A stretch of 11,204 bases of DNA from Desulfobacterales bacterium (GTDB lineage: Bacteria > Desulfobacterota > Desulfobacteria > Desulfobacterales > UBA11574), in contig JAQYVG010000107.1 in NCBI GenBank assembly GCA_030145595.1, positions 1-11,204 on the forward strand, given 5' to 3'. Numbering within the stretch: position 1 is the first letter of the stretch; the number at the start of each line of letters is the position of its first letter. Below, piece after piece: positions 1 to 8,291 of the stretch. A program made the translations under genes and the position numbers. A model generated the notes under the pieces. The model did not search any database. It worked only from the letters and a program-made list of their open reading frames with translations, and was not told where the DNA came from.

Positions 1-30
1 ATAAACTGGCGGAGCGAAGCGATTTCATCA

Positions 31-65
31 TTCGATGTTCGATGTTCGATGTTCGATGTTGGACG
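31..65. repeat. Tandem heptamer repeat (TTCGATG)
   Basis: Four perfect head-to-tail copies of TTCGATG (31-37, 38-44, 45-51, 52-58) are followed by a degenerate fifth, TTGGACG (59-65). It lies downstream of the stop codon of the membrane FeS protein gene. I see no hairpin or T-run here, so it is not an intrinsic terminator. Its role is unknown; other gaps in the window also hold short-period repeats of different sequence. Confidence 0.85.
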
Positions 66-100
66 TTAATCTTTTAATATGTTCATCTTTTTCAGCCCCC

Positions 101-116
101 TGAAACCTGAAACCTG
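101..116. repeat. Short tandem heptamer (TGAAACC x2)
   Basis: TGAAACC occurs twice in tandem (101-107, 108-114) and is followed by TG. It sits 3 bases past the stop codon of the minus-strand FeS protein gene. It has the same 7-base period as the array at 31-65 but a different sequence. Confidence 0.6.
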
Positions 117-118
117 TA

Positions 119-2188
119 TCATACATCTTGTACCATGTGGCGCTCGATCAATTCAACCAAATCCATTGCCTCCATTTTTCCTTCCAGACCGCTGGTTTTG
201 ATGGCATCTTCAATATTGACCAGGCAAAAGGGACAGGCCGTCACGATCACGTCGGCACCGGCCTGTTCGGCCATCTTTACCCTTAAATTCCCCATCCTGA
301 TCTCTTCCTCAGGCTCATAAAAAAGCATCAGGCCGCCGCCACCGCAGCAAAACGAACGATCCTTACATTTGGACATTTCAACTCTTTTTAAGTTCGGTAT
401 CGCGTCAATAACATCTCTGGGGATATCATAAAGGCCGTTATGCCGGCCCAAATAGCAGGGGTCATGATAGGTGTAAGTCGCGCCGTTATCTTCAACTTTC
501 TTTAATCGAATTTTTCCGCTCTTTATCTCTCTGGCGATCATCTGACTGATGTGCTCAACCGGCGGCAGACCCTGATAGTCATTTTTCAAAGCATTGAAGG
601 CATGTGGATCTGCCGTTACAATGCTTTGAACGCCGGACCTTATAATCTCATCCGTGTTTTGATCCCTTAATTCCTGGAAAAGCATCTCCTCGCCAAACCT
701 TTTGACCTCATGCCCGCTGTCTTTTTCAGCCGGCCCCAAAATCCCAAAATCAATTCCGGCAGTTAAAAGAATTCGTGCCGTATCTCTGCCGATTTCCTGA
801 ATGCGATCGTCATATGAAGTAATACTGTCGACAAAGTAAAGAACGTCGGCCGTCTCTTCTTTCTTCAGGATCTTTATATTGCAGTCTTCGGGTAAATCTT
901 TAATCCAGTCGGCTCTTTTTTTCGCGGTCTTGCCGTAGGGATTTCCACGTTTTTCAAGCGCTCCCAGCGGTTTTTGCAAGGATTGAGGCACGTTTCCATC
1001 ATCAACCATACCCCTTCTGACGTCAACGATCTTGTCAATATACTCTATCAACACCGGGCATTCTTCTTCACAGGCTCCGCAGGTGGTACACGACCAGATT
1101 TCGTCTTCTTCGAGCACATTACCGATTAAAGGCCGGCCATTGACCGGCTGTCCGTAAAGCGGGTATTTTGCGAAAGAATAGTTGCGGCACTTAATCGAAA
1201 TAAACCGCGGAGAAAGCGGCCGACCCGCGGCATTAGCCGGACAATTATCCGAACACCTCCCGCAATCGACACAGGAATAAAAGTCGAGCATGTGCTTCCA
1301 GGTAAAATCCTCAAATGTTTTAACCCCAAAGGACTCCAAATCGTCAAGCTGATCGTCGGCAACACCCCATTGAACCGGCTTTACAGTACCTCTTTTAAGT
1401 TTAAGAAAAAACACATTCGGCAAAGAAGTAATCACATGAAAATGCTTTCCAAACGGAAGGAAACAGAGAAAGAAGAAAAATATCAGCTCATGCGAAAAAT
1501 AAGCCCCCAGGTGCAAATTTTGAAGTTTATCAAGTGGTGCAGCGCTCAAAATATGGGCAGCAAACCAGGTCCCGGTACCCGGCACTAAAAGCTCGGTCTT
1601 TAATCCTTTTTGAATCTGTGCCGCAGCCTGGCTGCCTTCAAACACCATATCACAGGTGACAAGCCCTGTAATCAGCAGCAGCACCAACATGGCTTCCCAG
1701 GTATGATCCTTGCCGTACTTGGGCGGCACAGCGTAACGTTCGGGTTTGAGAACTCCCCGCCGGACCATGGCCGCCACACAGGCTGCAAGGATCCAAGTCC
1801 CGGCAAAATCTTTGAGAATACCGTAAGCAACTCCGATGGGGCCGCCCATGCCCGGCAGCACATAACCTTCTGAAATTCCGAGCAGCACAAGCGTAATTGA
1901 TCGCAAAGAAAGGATCATAAAACCGGCAAACAAAAAAATATGAATAACGCCGGCATCCATATAGCGAAGATGGCGGTACTGACCGATGGCGTATTTGAGC
2001 ATGTTTAACAAGCGCTGAGTTAAATTATCAAAGCGCTGGTCAGGCGCAGCCAGAACAAGCGGTTTCAGGCGCGTGGCTATAATGTAAACAAAGACTCCCG
2101 CTCCAATTAGCGGTATCAGCAGCGAAAAAATAACCGTAGGAATCCCAACAATCGTAGCTTTTGCCGGAGAGATCAATACTGTTTCCAT
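119..2188 (-). CDS. Membrane FeS/CCG oxidoreductase, ETF:menaquinone oxidoreductase type (EtfD/EMO-like)
   Basis: Likely role: move electrons from reduced electron-transfer flavoprotein to menaquinone during beta-oxidation, in the cytoplasmic membrane. Residue numbers count from the upstream TTG at 2203. The N-terminal third is a NarI-like membrane domain with about five hydrophobic segments (roughly 18-42, 84-110, 134-148, 170-188, 238-262) and histidines that could bind heme (H88, H238, H254, H256). Two 4Fe-4S motifs follow: C311/C314/C317/C321 and C372/C375/C378/C382. The C-terminal half has one intact CCG domain (C583, C619-C620, C657, C660); the preceding CCG-like half has lost its cysteines. 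Start: AAGGGAG (2204-2210) touches the TTG with no spacer, so I prefer the ATG at 2188 (689 aa), although its 15-base spacing is long. The family includes mycobacterial EtfD and Geobacter EMO. Family confidence is high; the ETF link is inferred from neighbours. etfAB is not in the window. Confidence 0.88.
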   Translation of the reverse strand: METVLISPAKATIVGIPTVIFSLLIPLIGAGVFVYIIATRLKPLVLAAPDQRFDNLTQRLLNMLKYAIGQYRHLRYMDAGVIHIFLFAGFMILSLRSITLVLLGISEGYVLPGMGGPIGVAYGILKDFAGTWILAACVAAMVRRGVLKPERYAVPPKYGKDHTWEAMLVLLLITGLVTCDMVFEGSQAAAQIQKGLKTELLVPGTGTWFAAHILSAAPLDKLQNLHLGAYFSHELIFFFFLCFLPFGKHFHVITSLPNVFFLKLKRGTVKPVQWGVADDQLDDLESFGVKTFEDFTWKHMLDFYSCVDCGRCSDNCPANAAGRPLSPRFISIKCRNYSFAKYPLYGQPVNGRPLIGNVLEEDEIWSCTTCGACEEECPVLIEYIDKIVDVRRGMVDDGNVPQSLQKPLGALEKRGNPYGKTAKKRADWIKDLPEDCNIKILKKEETADVLYFVDSITSYDDRIQEIGRDTARILLTAGIDFGILGPAEKDSGHEVKRFGEEMLFQELRDQNTDEIIRSGVQSIVTADPHAFNALKNDYQGLPPVEHISQMIAREIKSGKIRLKKVEDNGATYTYHDPCYLGRHNGLYDIPRDVIDAIPNLKRVEMSKCKDRSFCCGGGGLMLFYEPEEEIRMGNLRVKMAEQAGADVIVTACPFCLVNIEDAIKTSGLEGKMEAMDLVELIERHMVQDV

Positions 2189-2240
2189 TTGTCTTGTATC
2201 CAACTCCCTTCACAAATCATATAATAAATATTGACCATTA

Positions 2241-2260
2241 ATGAATGAACGCTCATTCAT
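2241..2260. promoter_or_regulatory. FadR-type TetR operator, box 1
   Basis: The palindrome ATGAATGAACGCTCATTCAT has perfect 8-base arms ATGAATGA and TCATTCAT around a 4-base centre. The arms and 18-base core spacing match the B. subtilis FadR (YsiA) box as I recall it, TGAATGA-N4-TCATTCA. It lies one base downstream of the -10 of the minus-strand promoter, covering the expected transcription start, a classic repression position. The TetR regulator at 8476-9108 is the probable ligand, because its own promoter carries the same arms. Confidence 0.85.
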
Positions 2261-2261
2261 T

Positions 2262-2288
2262 TTTATAAGCACATTTCCATTCTGTCAA
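2262..2288 (-). promoter_or_regulatory. Sigma70-type promoter of the membrane FeS protein gene
   Basis: Read on the minus strand, a perfect -35 TTGACA (2288-2283) is followed after 15 bases by TATAAA (2267-2262); shifting one base gives ATAAAA at 16. The start point would fall inside operator box 1. The regulator's promoter at 9116-9142 has the same arrangement, which strengthens both calls. Confidence 0.7.
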
Positions 2289-2372
2289 GAAAAACCTTGA
2301 CCTTAACTCAAGATTTCGTTGGCTTTATTAATTACACCCTTTCTTGACAAAATTTCGATTTCATCTTAACAG

Positions 2373-2381
2373 TGCTATATA
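2373..2381 (+). promoter_or_regulatory. Possible extended -10 for fadD
   Basis: TGCTATATA fits an extended -10 (TG-N-TATAAT-like) on the plus strand. A TTGACA at 2344-2349 is 26 bases upstream, too far to pair with it. If used, fadD mRNA would have a leader of about 280 bases. This is a weak call based on one motif. Confidence 0.3.
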
Positions 2382-2669
2382 CAGACCTCGGTATTTACCT
2401 TAATATAAATGACCGTAGACTTTTATATACCGTGGGATTGCAAATAAATTGGACATCAGGTCGGTCTAGGTTATCAGGTTCAGGCCTCCGGCTCGTAGAG
2501 GCATGATCCTACGCCTCGGAGAGGTTCAGCGCTGCGCGCTTTTTTCCTAAACCGTTGATTCAATAGGGATGAGACAATTAGGCGGCCGACCTCCTTGGCA
2601 CGACGTAGCGCTGCGTAGGCGGCTGAACCTTTGAACGTTGAACCTTTGAACCCGTGAAAGGAGGCTCAC
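2382..2669 (+). other. Structured fadD leader region
   Basis: No gene is visible. The stretch holds several foldable elements: a nested hairpin at 2486-2521 (CTCCG/CGGAG outside, CGTAG/CTACG inside); a short stem AGCGC/GCGCT at 2528-2540 followed by six T (2540-2545), which resembles a weak terminator; a near-palindrome ACGTAGCGCTGCGT at 2603-2616; and two 15-base repeats starting TGAACCTTTGAAC at 2624-2638 and 2639-2653. The last repeat ends 3 bases before the fadD ribosome binding site. Whether any of this attenuates fadD is inference. Confidence 0.5.
2657..2664 (+). promoter_or_regulatory. Strong ribosome binding site that sets the fadD GTG start
   Basis: AAAGGAGG is followed by a 5-base spacer (CTCAC) and GTG at 2670. 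This near-perfect match makes the GTG start secure. Confidence 0.85.
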
Positions 2670-4364
2670 GTGACCACAGCTATCAAATACGAAGACAAAC
2701 CATGGTTGGCCAGTTATGAAAAGGGCGTCCCGCCGAAGGTAGACTACGAGGAAATTGCCCTGCCGGCCATTCTGGAAAGATCGGCTGACCAGTTCCCTGA
2801 AAAAACGGCAGTGCTGTTTCAAGGCTATAAGATTACCTATCGTCAACTCGATGATATGGTCAACCGTTTTGCCGCCTGCCTGCATGAATTCGGTATCAAA
2901 AAAGGTGACAGCGTCGCCATCCTGCTGCCAAACCTGATACCCTGCGTTGCGGCCTATTACGCCATCTTGCGACTAGGCGCAATAGCCGTCATGAATAACC
3001 CTTTATATTCAGACCGCGAACTTGAACATCAATTCAATGATTCAGCATCAAAAGCCCTCATAACTTTGGATCTTTTAGGCAATCGCATGATCGATCTAAG
3101 GCCGAAAACACAGATCAAACAAATCGTTTATACTTCTATCGGCGATTACCTGCCCTTCCCTAAAAACTTTTTATTCCCGCTGGTCGCCAAAAAGAAAAAT
3201 CTGGCCGCAGATGTTAAATCTGCTGACAACCTTTTCAAATGGAAAGACCTTCTGGCCGCTCATCCTCCCAATGCTCCCCTGGTTGAGCTTTCTCTTGATG
3301 ATGTGGCCATGTACCAGTACACCGGCGGAACTACCGGTGTTTCCAAAGGCGTCATGCTCACCCACGGCAACCTCAGCCGGCAGGTTCAACAAGTCGCCGC
3401 CTGGTTTCCAACATTCAACAAAGGCACTGAAATAATGTTGGGCGCCCTTCCGTATTTCCATGTGTTCGGGTTGTCCACCGCCATGAATTTTGCCATTTAC
3501 ATGGGTTGGGGCCAGCTTCTTGTTCCCAAGCCCCAGCCGGAAGCTCTGCTGGAAACTATTGCAAAGTTCAAACCGACCTTTGCGCCGCTGGTTCCTATGA
3601 TGTACATCGGAATGCTCAATCATCCCAACATCAGCAAAGTCGACATGACTTCTATTAAAGGCTGTTTTTCCGGAAGTGCCCCCCTGCCGCTTGAAGTTAT
3701 CAAGGAATTTGAGCAAAAGACGGGGGCCGTCATCGTTGAAGGCTTCGGCCTGACGGAATCAACACCGGTAACTCATATTAACCCGTTTGCGGGCGGCAAG
3801 CGCAAAGTCGGAAGTATCGGGGTTCCGATCTCCGACACGCAGTGCCGTATCGTCGATATTGACGACGGCGAGACCGATGTTGCAACTGGTGAAACCGGTG
3901 AGCTTCTAGTTAAAGGCCCTCAAGTAATGAAAGGCTACCATAATAAGCCTGAAGAAACGACCGCGACCCTGACCGACGGCTGGCTGCATACCGGAGATAT
4001 CGGCAAAATGGATGAAGAGGGGTATTTTTATATTGTCGACCGCAAAAAGGATATGATTATATCCGGCGGATATAATGTTTATCCGCGCGATATTGAGGAA
4101 GTATTTTATCAACACCCTCAAGTCCTGGAAGCCACTGCCATCGGAGTACCACACCCGACACGCGGTGAGCAGGTCAAAGTATTTGTGGTGTTGAAAGAAG
4201 GGGAAACCGCAACCCTGGAGGAACTCATCGAATTCTGCAAAGATAAATTGGCCGCTTACAAACTGCCAACGGAAATCGAATTTAGAGTTGAACTGCCCAA
4301 AAGCAATGTGGGCAAAATTTTGAAAAAAGAACTCCGGGCAGAAGAACTGGAGAAGCGCCAATAA
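2670..4364 (+). CDS. fadD: Long-chain-fatty-acid--CoA ligase
   Basis: It activates free fatty acids with ATP and CoA through an acyl-adenylate, the entry step of beta-oxidation. The 564-aa length is normal for bacterial FadD. All core motifs of the adenylate-forming family are visible: P-loop YTGGTTGVSKG (217-227), GFGLTES (358-364), TGDIG (441-445), the hinge region DRKKDMIISGGYNVYP (457-472), and the catalytic lysine K549 in KSNVGKI. No membrane segment or signal peptide is evident. The GTG start is fixed by AAAGGAGG five bases upstream. The gene is divergent from the FeS oxidoreductase and convergent with the acyl-CoA dehydrogenases, so it is a separate transcription unit. Box 1 lies 410 bases upstream, which may or may not reach its promoter. 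Chain-length preference cannot be read from sequence; another acyl-CoA synthetase specificity is possible. Confidence 0.93.
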   Translation: MTTAIKYEDKPWLASYEKGVPPKVDYEEIALPAILERSADQFPEKTAVLFQGYKITYRQLDDMVNRFAACLHEFGIKKGDSVAILLPNLIPCVAAYYAILRLGAIAVMNNPLYSDRELEHQFNDSASKALITLDLLGNRMIDLRPKTQIKQIVYTSIGDYLPFPKNFLFPLVAKKKNLAADVKSADNLFKWKDLLAAHPPNAPLVELSLDDVAMYQYTGGTTGVSKGVMLTHGNLSRQVQQVAAWFPTFNKGTEIMLGALPYFHVFGLSTAMNFAIYMGWGQLLVPKPQPEALLETIAKFKPTFAPLVPMMYIGMLNHPNISKVDMTSIKGCFSGSAPLPLEVIKEFEQKTGAVIVEGFGLTESTPVTHINPFAGGKRKVGSIGVPISDTQCRIVDIDDGETDVATGETGELLVKGPQVMKGYHNKPEETTATLTDGWLHTGDIGKMDEEGYFYIVDRKKDMIISGGYNVYPRDIEEVFYQHPQVLEATAIGVPHPTRGEQVKVFVVLKEGETATLEELIEFCKDKLAAYKLPTEIEFRVELPKSNVGKILKKELRAEELEKRQ

Positions 4365-4424
4365 GCGTAAAAATAGTTTAGCGCCCCGGCAACTCTTCAA
4401 CTAACTGAGATCAAGCTGATAATC

Positions 4425-4500
4425 TGTTGCGAGTTACGGGTTGCGAGTTACGGGTTAAGATGTTTTCCAATAAACAACCCGCAACTCGTAACCCGCAACA
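4425..4500. repeat. Heptamer-built imperfect hairpin between convergent genes
   Basis: The left arm is a direct repeat of a 14-base unit made of two heptamers, GTTGCGA and GTTACGG. The right arm (4476-4500) is the inverted counterpart. Over about 25 bases the arms differ at three A/G positions. It lies midway between fadD (+) and the acyl-CoA dehydrogenase (-). It could act as a two-way transcription barrier, but neither side has a T-run, so it is not a standard intrinsic terminator. Confidence 0.75.
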
Positions 4501-4554
4501 ATTAATATGCTCATCCTGCCTTTGAGCAATGCAAATTCTACAAAAATGGGTATC

Positions 4555-6339
4555 TCAAAAGATATACCTTTTGGATTTTATAACTTTTTCGGCAATCCGG
4601 CGCCTTAAGTTAACGGTGTCAACCGGCCGGTAAGCGGCAAGCTTGTCTATAGCCGCAAGCAAAGCGATCAGAGCATCACCTTTTTCAACAAACGTCAGAA
4701 CCTGCTTGGACCAGTGGACGATTTTCGGAATGGCATCATTAACATAAATCTGCACCGCGGCCGTGTGATACTCGGCCCGCTTTTCCCCCTTTTTATCAAT
4801 CATTTTTAGGGCTCTTAGCAGGCCGCTTTCCATCGCAAATATCTCGATGATCATATCTGACAAAAAAGCCAGCACTTCCTGCTCTTCCGCCAGGTCGGCC
4901 AACAAATTACCGGCCGCTTTACCAAGGGTCAGGAGCAAAATTTTCTTGCTCATTTTCACCAAATGCTGCTGCGCGGCCAGGGGGGCATCATCAAACCCGG
5001 GCGTATCCGGCACTCCGGCCTTTGCTTCTTCTTCTACGGCCTGAACCGCATCGAAAAGAGCAAGCCGGCCTTGCACGGCGCGTTTCAGAACGGTCCCGGC
5101 AATCAACAGCCGGTTGATCTCGTTGGTACCCTCAAAGATTCTGTTAATGCGGGCATCCCGGTATATCCCCTCGGCCGGATATTCGGCTATATAACCGTAG
5201 CCACCGAAGATCTGCACCACCTCGTCGGCGCAAAAATCAAGGCATTCACTGCCATATACTTTCGCAATTGAGCATTCAACGGCGTACTCTTCGATTGCTT
5301 TGGCATTTTCGGCGCCCTCTTTCCTGGCTTGCGGATCCAGAGAACTCAGTTTATCTTCTATCATGGCAGCCAGTCGATAGGTGAGCGACTCGGCCATAAA
5401 GATACCGATGCACATATCCGCCAGCTTGTTTCTGATCATGCCAAAAGAGGCGATTTTTTTGCCGAATTGCTCGCGAGTTGTTGCATACTGTGTCGCCTCG
5501 GCAATGATTACCTTGCATCCGCCGATGACGCCGGCACCCAGTTTATATCGGCCGATATTGAGGACGTTAAATGCGATCTTGTGCCCTTTGCCGATTTCAA
5601 AAAGAACGTTTTCTACCGGCACCATGCAATCCTTAAATATGACAGATGTGGTAGAAGACCCTTCTATGCCCAGTTTCTTTTCCTCGGGACCGCTGGAAAC
5701 ACCGGGGAAACTTCTTTCAACAATAAACCCCGTAAACTTCTCTCCATCCACCTTAGCGTAGACTATGAAGAGATCGGCCCAGGCACCGTTGGTAATAAAA
5801 ACCTTTTCACCGTTTAACAAGTAGTGACGGCCGTCATCAGAAAGTGTGGCCGTTGTCTGCGCATTCAGCGCGTCGGAACCGGCACCCGCCTCGGTTAAGC
5901 AGTAGGCTGCCAGCCACTCGCCGGTGCCAAGCTTCGGCAGATATTTCTTTTTCTGGGCCTCGGTTCCAAAATAAACGATCGGCAAGGTGCCGATTCCGGT
6001 GTGGGCGGAATGGGAAACCGAAAATGAGGCCGCGCCACCGATAGCATCCGTTACCAGACAAGTACTGATTTTATCCATCTCTTCGCCGCCATACTCTTCA
6101 GGGATATCGGTAGCGTTAAGCCCGAGATCACCGGCTTTTTTTATCAACGATCGGGACAATTCTTCGTTTTTCTCATTGATACGCTCCATGTTGGGCCGGA
6201 TCTCCTTTTTTACGAAATCGAAGGCCGCAGCATAGATCATTTTGTGTTCCCTGGTCATCTCTTCCAGAATAAAGATATCTTTGACTCCGGCATCCGTAAC
6301 TAGAAATTCTCCACCGGCAAATATTTTTCTTGCTGCCAT
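4555..6339 (-). CDS. Acyl-CoA dehydrogenase, VLCAD-like with C-terminal extension
   Basis: It catalyses FAD-dependent alpha,beta-dehydrogenation of acyl-CoA, with ETF as the expected electron acceptor. The 594-aa chain has the standard core plus a roughly 180-residue C-terminal extension, as in very-long-chain enzymes. Visible motifs are CLTEAGAGSDA (147-157), the FAD-contact stretch FITNGAWAD (181-189), QIFGGYGYIAEYP (376-388), and the catalytic glutamate E403 in IFEGTNEINR. The ATG at 6339 has AAAGGG six bases upstream. The gene lies 68 bases downstream of a second dehydrogenase on the same strand, with no terminator seen between them, so co-transcription is likely. No operator is visible directly in front of it. 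Substrate length is inferred from architecture only. Confidence 0.92.
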   Translation of the reverse strand: MAARKIFAGGEFLVTDAGVKDIFILEEMTREHKMIYAAAFDFVKKEIRPNMERINEKNEELSRSLIKKAGDLGLNATDIPEEYGGEEMDKISTCLVTDAIGGAASFSVSHSAHTGIGTLPIVYFGTEAQKKKYLPKLGTGEWLAAYCLTEAGAGSDALNAQTTATLSDDGRHYLLNGEKVFITNGAWADLFIVYAKVDGEKFTGFIVERSFPGVSSGPEEKKLGIEGSSTTSVIFKDCMVPVENVLFEIGKGHKIAFNVLNIGRYKLGAGVIGGCKVIIAEATQYATTREQFGKKIASFGMIRNKLADMCIGIFMAESLTYRLAAMIEDKLSSLDPQARKEGAENAKAIEEYAVECSIAKVYGSECLDFCADEVVQIFGGYGYIAEYPAEGIYRDARINRIFEGTNEINRLLIAGTVLKRAVQGRLALFDAVQAVEEEAKAGVPDTPGFDDAPLAAQQHLVKMSKKILLLTLGKAAGNLLADLAEEQEVLAFLSDMIIEIFAMESGLLRALKMIDKKGEKRAEYHTAAVQIYVNDAIPKIVHWSKQVLTFVEKGDALIALLAAIDKLAAYRPVDTVNLRRRIAEKVIKSKRYIF

Positions 6340-6407
6340 CCTTTTCCCTTTTAACCTTTCAATCTGCCTGCAATAAGGCCCAACCGACCGGATTTCGCAT
6401 AAATAAA

Positions 6408-8222
6408 TTATCCGCCGAACGAATCCTCCAAGATCTCAACCGCTGCGCCGTTGGTTGCCAAAATGGAGTTGCACTTGCCCATCGTAGTCGGAAGAATCGA
6501 GTGAACAAAAAACTCCGCACTCTTTAGCTGCCCCTCATAAAAGGCGACATCCTTTTTTCGGGCACCTTTTTCCAGCTTGTGTGCTGCAACAGTCGCCCGC
6601 CACAATAGCATCCAGGCCATCACTATATCACCGGTAACTTCCATAAAAGGATAAGCAAACGCAAAGGCCTTCATCACGTCGGGCGACATGGCAGATGCAC
6701 CCATGTGCAGGCCGACTTCGCCCAGTTTGTTGACAGCCTCTTGTACCAAGTCTGCAAATTCTTTTAGACCCTCGATCTCCCTGGCGGCTGCAATCGACGC
6801 TTGCATTTCTCCCAAAAGATCCATAACCGGTTTGCCTTTATTCAATCCCAGCTTTCTTCCCAAAAGATCCATAGCCTGTATACCGTTGGTCCCTTCATAG
6901 ATCATAGTGATTCGGCAGTCTCGCACAAGCTGTTCCAAAGGATATTCTTTAATATATCCATACCCGCCATAGACCTGGAGGCCGTGGTTACAAACTTCAA
7001 AAGCTCTGTCGGTTACATATCCTTTGGCAATCGGTATCAGAACATCTATGATCCCCTGATATTTTTCTTTCTCCTCCGCGCTCTTGGCAACTTTAACGTT
7101 GTCTTCACACATGCCGACATAATAAAGCAGGCTCCGCATTCCCTCTACATAGGCCTTCATCGTTATCAGTTGCCGCCGTACATCCGGATGCTGGATAATA
7201 GGAACCGACGGTGCATTTTCATCTCTCATCTTAAGGAGATGCTTTCCCTGGAGTCGCTGGCGGGCATAATTTACCGCATACATATAGGCTGTCGATGCAC
7301 AGGTAAAACCCTGAAGACCAACCAGCAGGCGGGCTTCGTTCATCATCAGGAACATGGCTCGCATTCCTTTGTTCTCTTCGCCCAGCAGGGTCCCTTTGCA
7401 TTTTCCTTTTCCGCCCAGCGAAATTGAACATGTTGAGTTGCCGTGAATACCCATTTTCTCTTCAATGCCGGTACAGACCACATCGTTGAACTCGCCCAGA
7501 CTGCCGTCATCATTAATCCAAATTTTGGGTACGAGGAACAGCGAAATGCCTTTGGTCCCCGACGGAGCCCCTTCGATACGGGCCAGAACCGGGTGAATAA
7601 TGTTTTCTGCCAGATCATGCTCGCCGCTTGAAATGAAAATTTTACTGCCGGTAATTGAATAGGTCCCATCCGGATTCTTGACTGCTGATGTCGTCAGCGC
7701 ACCAACATCCGAACCTGCTTCGGGTTCTGTCAGAAGCATTGTGCCGGTCCATTCACCCGTATACATTTTTTTTAAAAAAAGTTCTTTTTGTTTATCGGTC
7801 CCAAAAGCTTCAATCAGTTTCCCCGCACCTTGGGTCAGGCCCGAATACATCATAAAGGCATAGTTGGCACCCACCAGATAGTCATTGGCAGCCAGTGAAA
7901 CCACCATAGGCATTCCCTGCCCGCCCCACTCAAGACTCTCCGGCATGGCAACCCACTCGCCCTCTTTTATAATCTCGTAGGCCCGGTGAAAGGATTCCGG
8001 GACCGTTACCCTTCCGTTTTCGAATTTACAGCCTTCCTGATCCCCTAACATCTGGGTAGGGAGAATTTCCTTAACTGCCAGATTGCGTGCTTCGGATACA
8101 ATCATGTTGACGGTCTTTTTGTTGAATTCGGCAAATCTTTCGTGTTTGCTTAGTTTTTCAACTTGTAATTGTTCATGCAGGACAAATTCGATGTCCCTGC
8201 GATCCGCAATAAATTGTGCCAT
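6408..8222 (-). CDS. Acyl-CoA dehydrogenase with acetyl-CoA-dehydrogenase-like C-terminal domain (DmdC-like subfamily)
   Basis: A second FAD-dependent acyl-CoA dehydrogenase, clearly a different subfamily from its neighbour. Key motifs (604-aa numbering) are MLLTEPEAGSDVG (162-174), QVYGGYGYIKEYP (416-428), and the catalytic glutamate E443 in IYEGTNGIQ. The C-terminal 140 residues resemble the extension found in 3-methylmercaptopropionyl-CoA dehydrogenase (DmdC) and related proteins of about 600 aa. An upstream in-frame TTG at 8252 would add ten residues, but GGGGAG seven bases before the ATG at 8222 makes the ATG the better start. It is first of the dehydrogenase pair, 253 bases downstream of the regulator gene. 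It may be read from the regulator's promoter or from an unseen promoter in the gap. Being in a fatty-acid cluster argues for acyl-CoA rather than a DMSP-derived substrate, but this is inference. Confidence 0.9.
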   Translation of the reverse strand: MAQFIADRRDIEFVLHEQLQVEKLSKHERFAEFNKKTVNMIVSEARNLAVKEILPTQMLGDQEGCKFENGRVTVPESFHRAYEIIKEGEWVAMPESLEWGGQGMPMVVSLAANDYLVGANYAFMMYSGLTQGAGKLIEAFGTDKQKELFLKKMYTGEWTGTMLLTEPEAGSDVGALTTSAVKNPDGTYSITGSKIFISSGEHDLAENIIHPVLARIEGAPSGTKGISLFLVPKIWINDDGSLGEFNDVVCTGIEEKMGIHGNSTCSISLGGKGKCKGTLLGEENKGMRAMFLMMNEARLLVGLQGFTCASTAYMYAVNYARQRLQGKHLLKMRDENAPSVPIIQHPDVRRQLITMKAYVEGMRSLLYYVGMCEDNVKVAKSAEEKEKYQGIIDVLIPIAKGYVTDRAFEVCNHGLQVYGGYGYIKEYPLEQLVRDCRITMIYEGTNGIQAMDLLGRKLGLNKGKPVMDLLGEMQASIAAAREIEGLKEFADLVQEAVNKLGEVGLHMGASAMSPDVMKAFAFAYPFMEVTGDIVMAWMLLWRATVAAHKLEKGARKKDVAFYEGQLKSAEFFVHSILPTTMGKCNSILATNGAAVEILEDSFGG

Positions 8223-8291
8223 TTTATTTCTCCCCGCTATTTTGTCCCTCAATTTTCGAGCTTATAATTTTTATGGTAAAAAATAAAAACA

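Noticed and set aside
31..65. CRISPR-like array
   Set aside because: The repeat unit is only 7 bases and has no spacers; it is a simple tandem repeat.
1292..1588. 98-codon plus-strand frame opposite the FeS oxidoreductase
   Set aside because: It is antisense to a strongly supported gene with conserved FeS motifs and shows no family features of its own.
2344..2381. TTGACA plus TATATA as a normal plus-strand promoter for fadD
   Set aside because: The two hexamers are 26 bases apart, too far for a sigma70 promoter; only the extended -10 is kept as a weak call.
3171..3716. 181-codon minus-strand frame opposite fadD
   Set aside because: It is antisense to the conserved adenylation core of fadD and has no domain signature.
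4425..4500. Standard bidirectional intrinsic terminator
   Set aside because: The hairpin is long, but no T-run follows on either strand, so I describe it only as a structured repeat.
6801..7427. 208-codon plus-strand frame opposite the second acyl-CoA dehydrogenase
   Set aside because: It is a long frame, but lies entirely within the conserved dehydrogenase on the other strand and resembles nothing recognisable.
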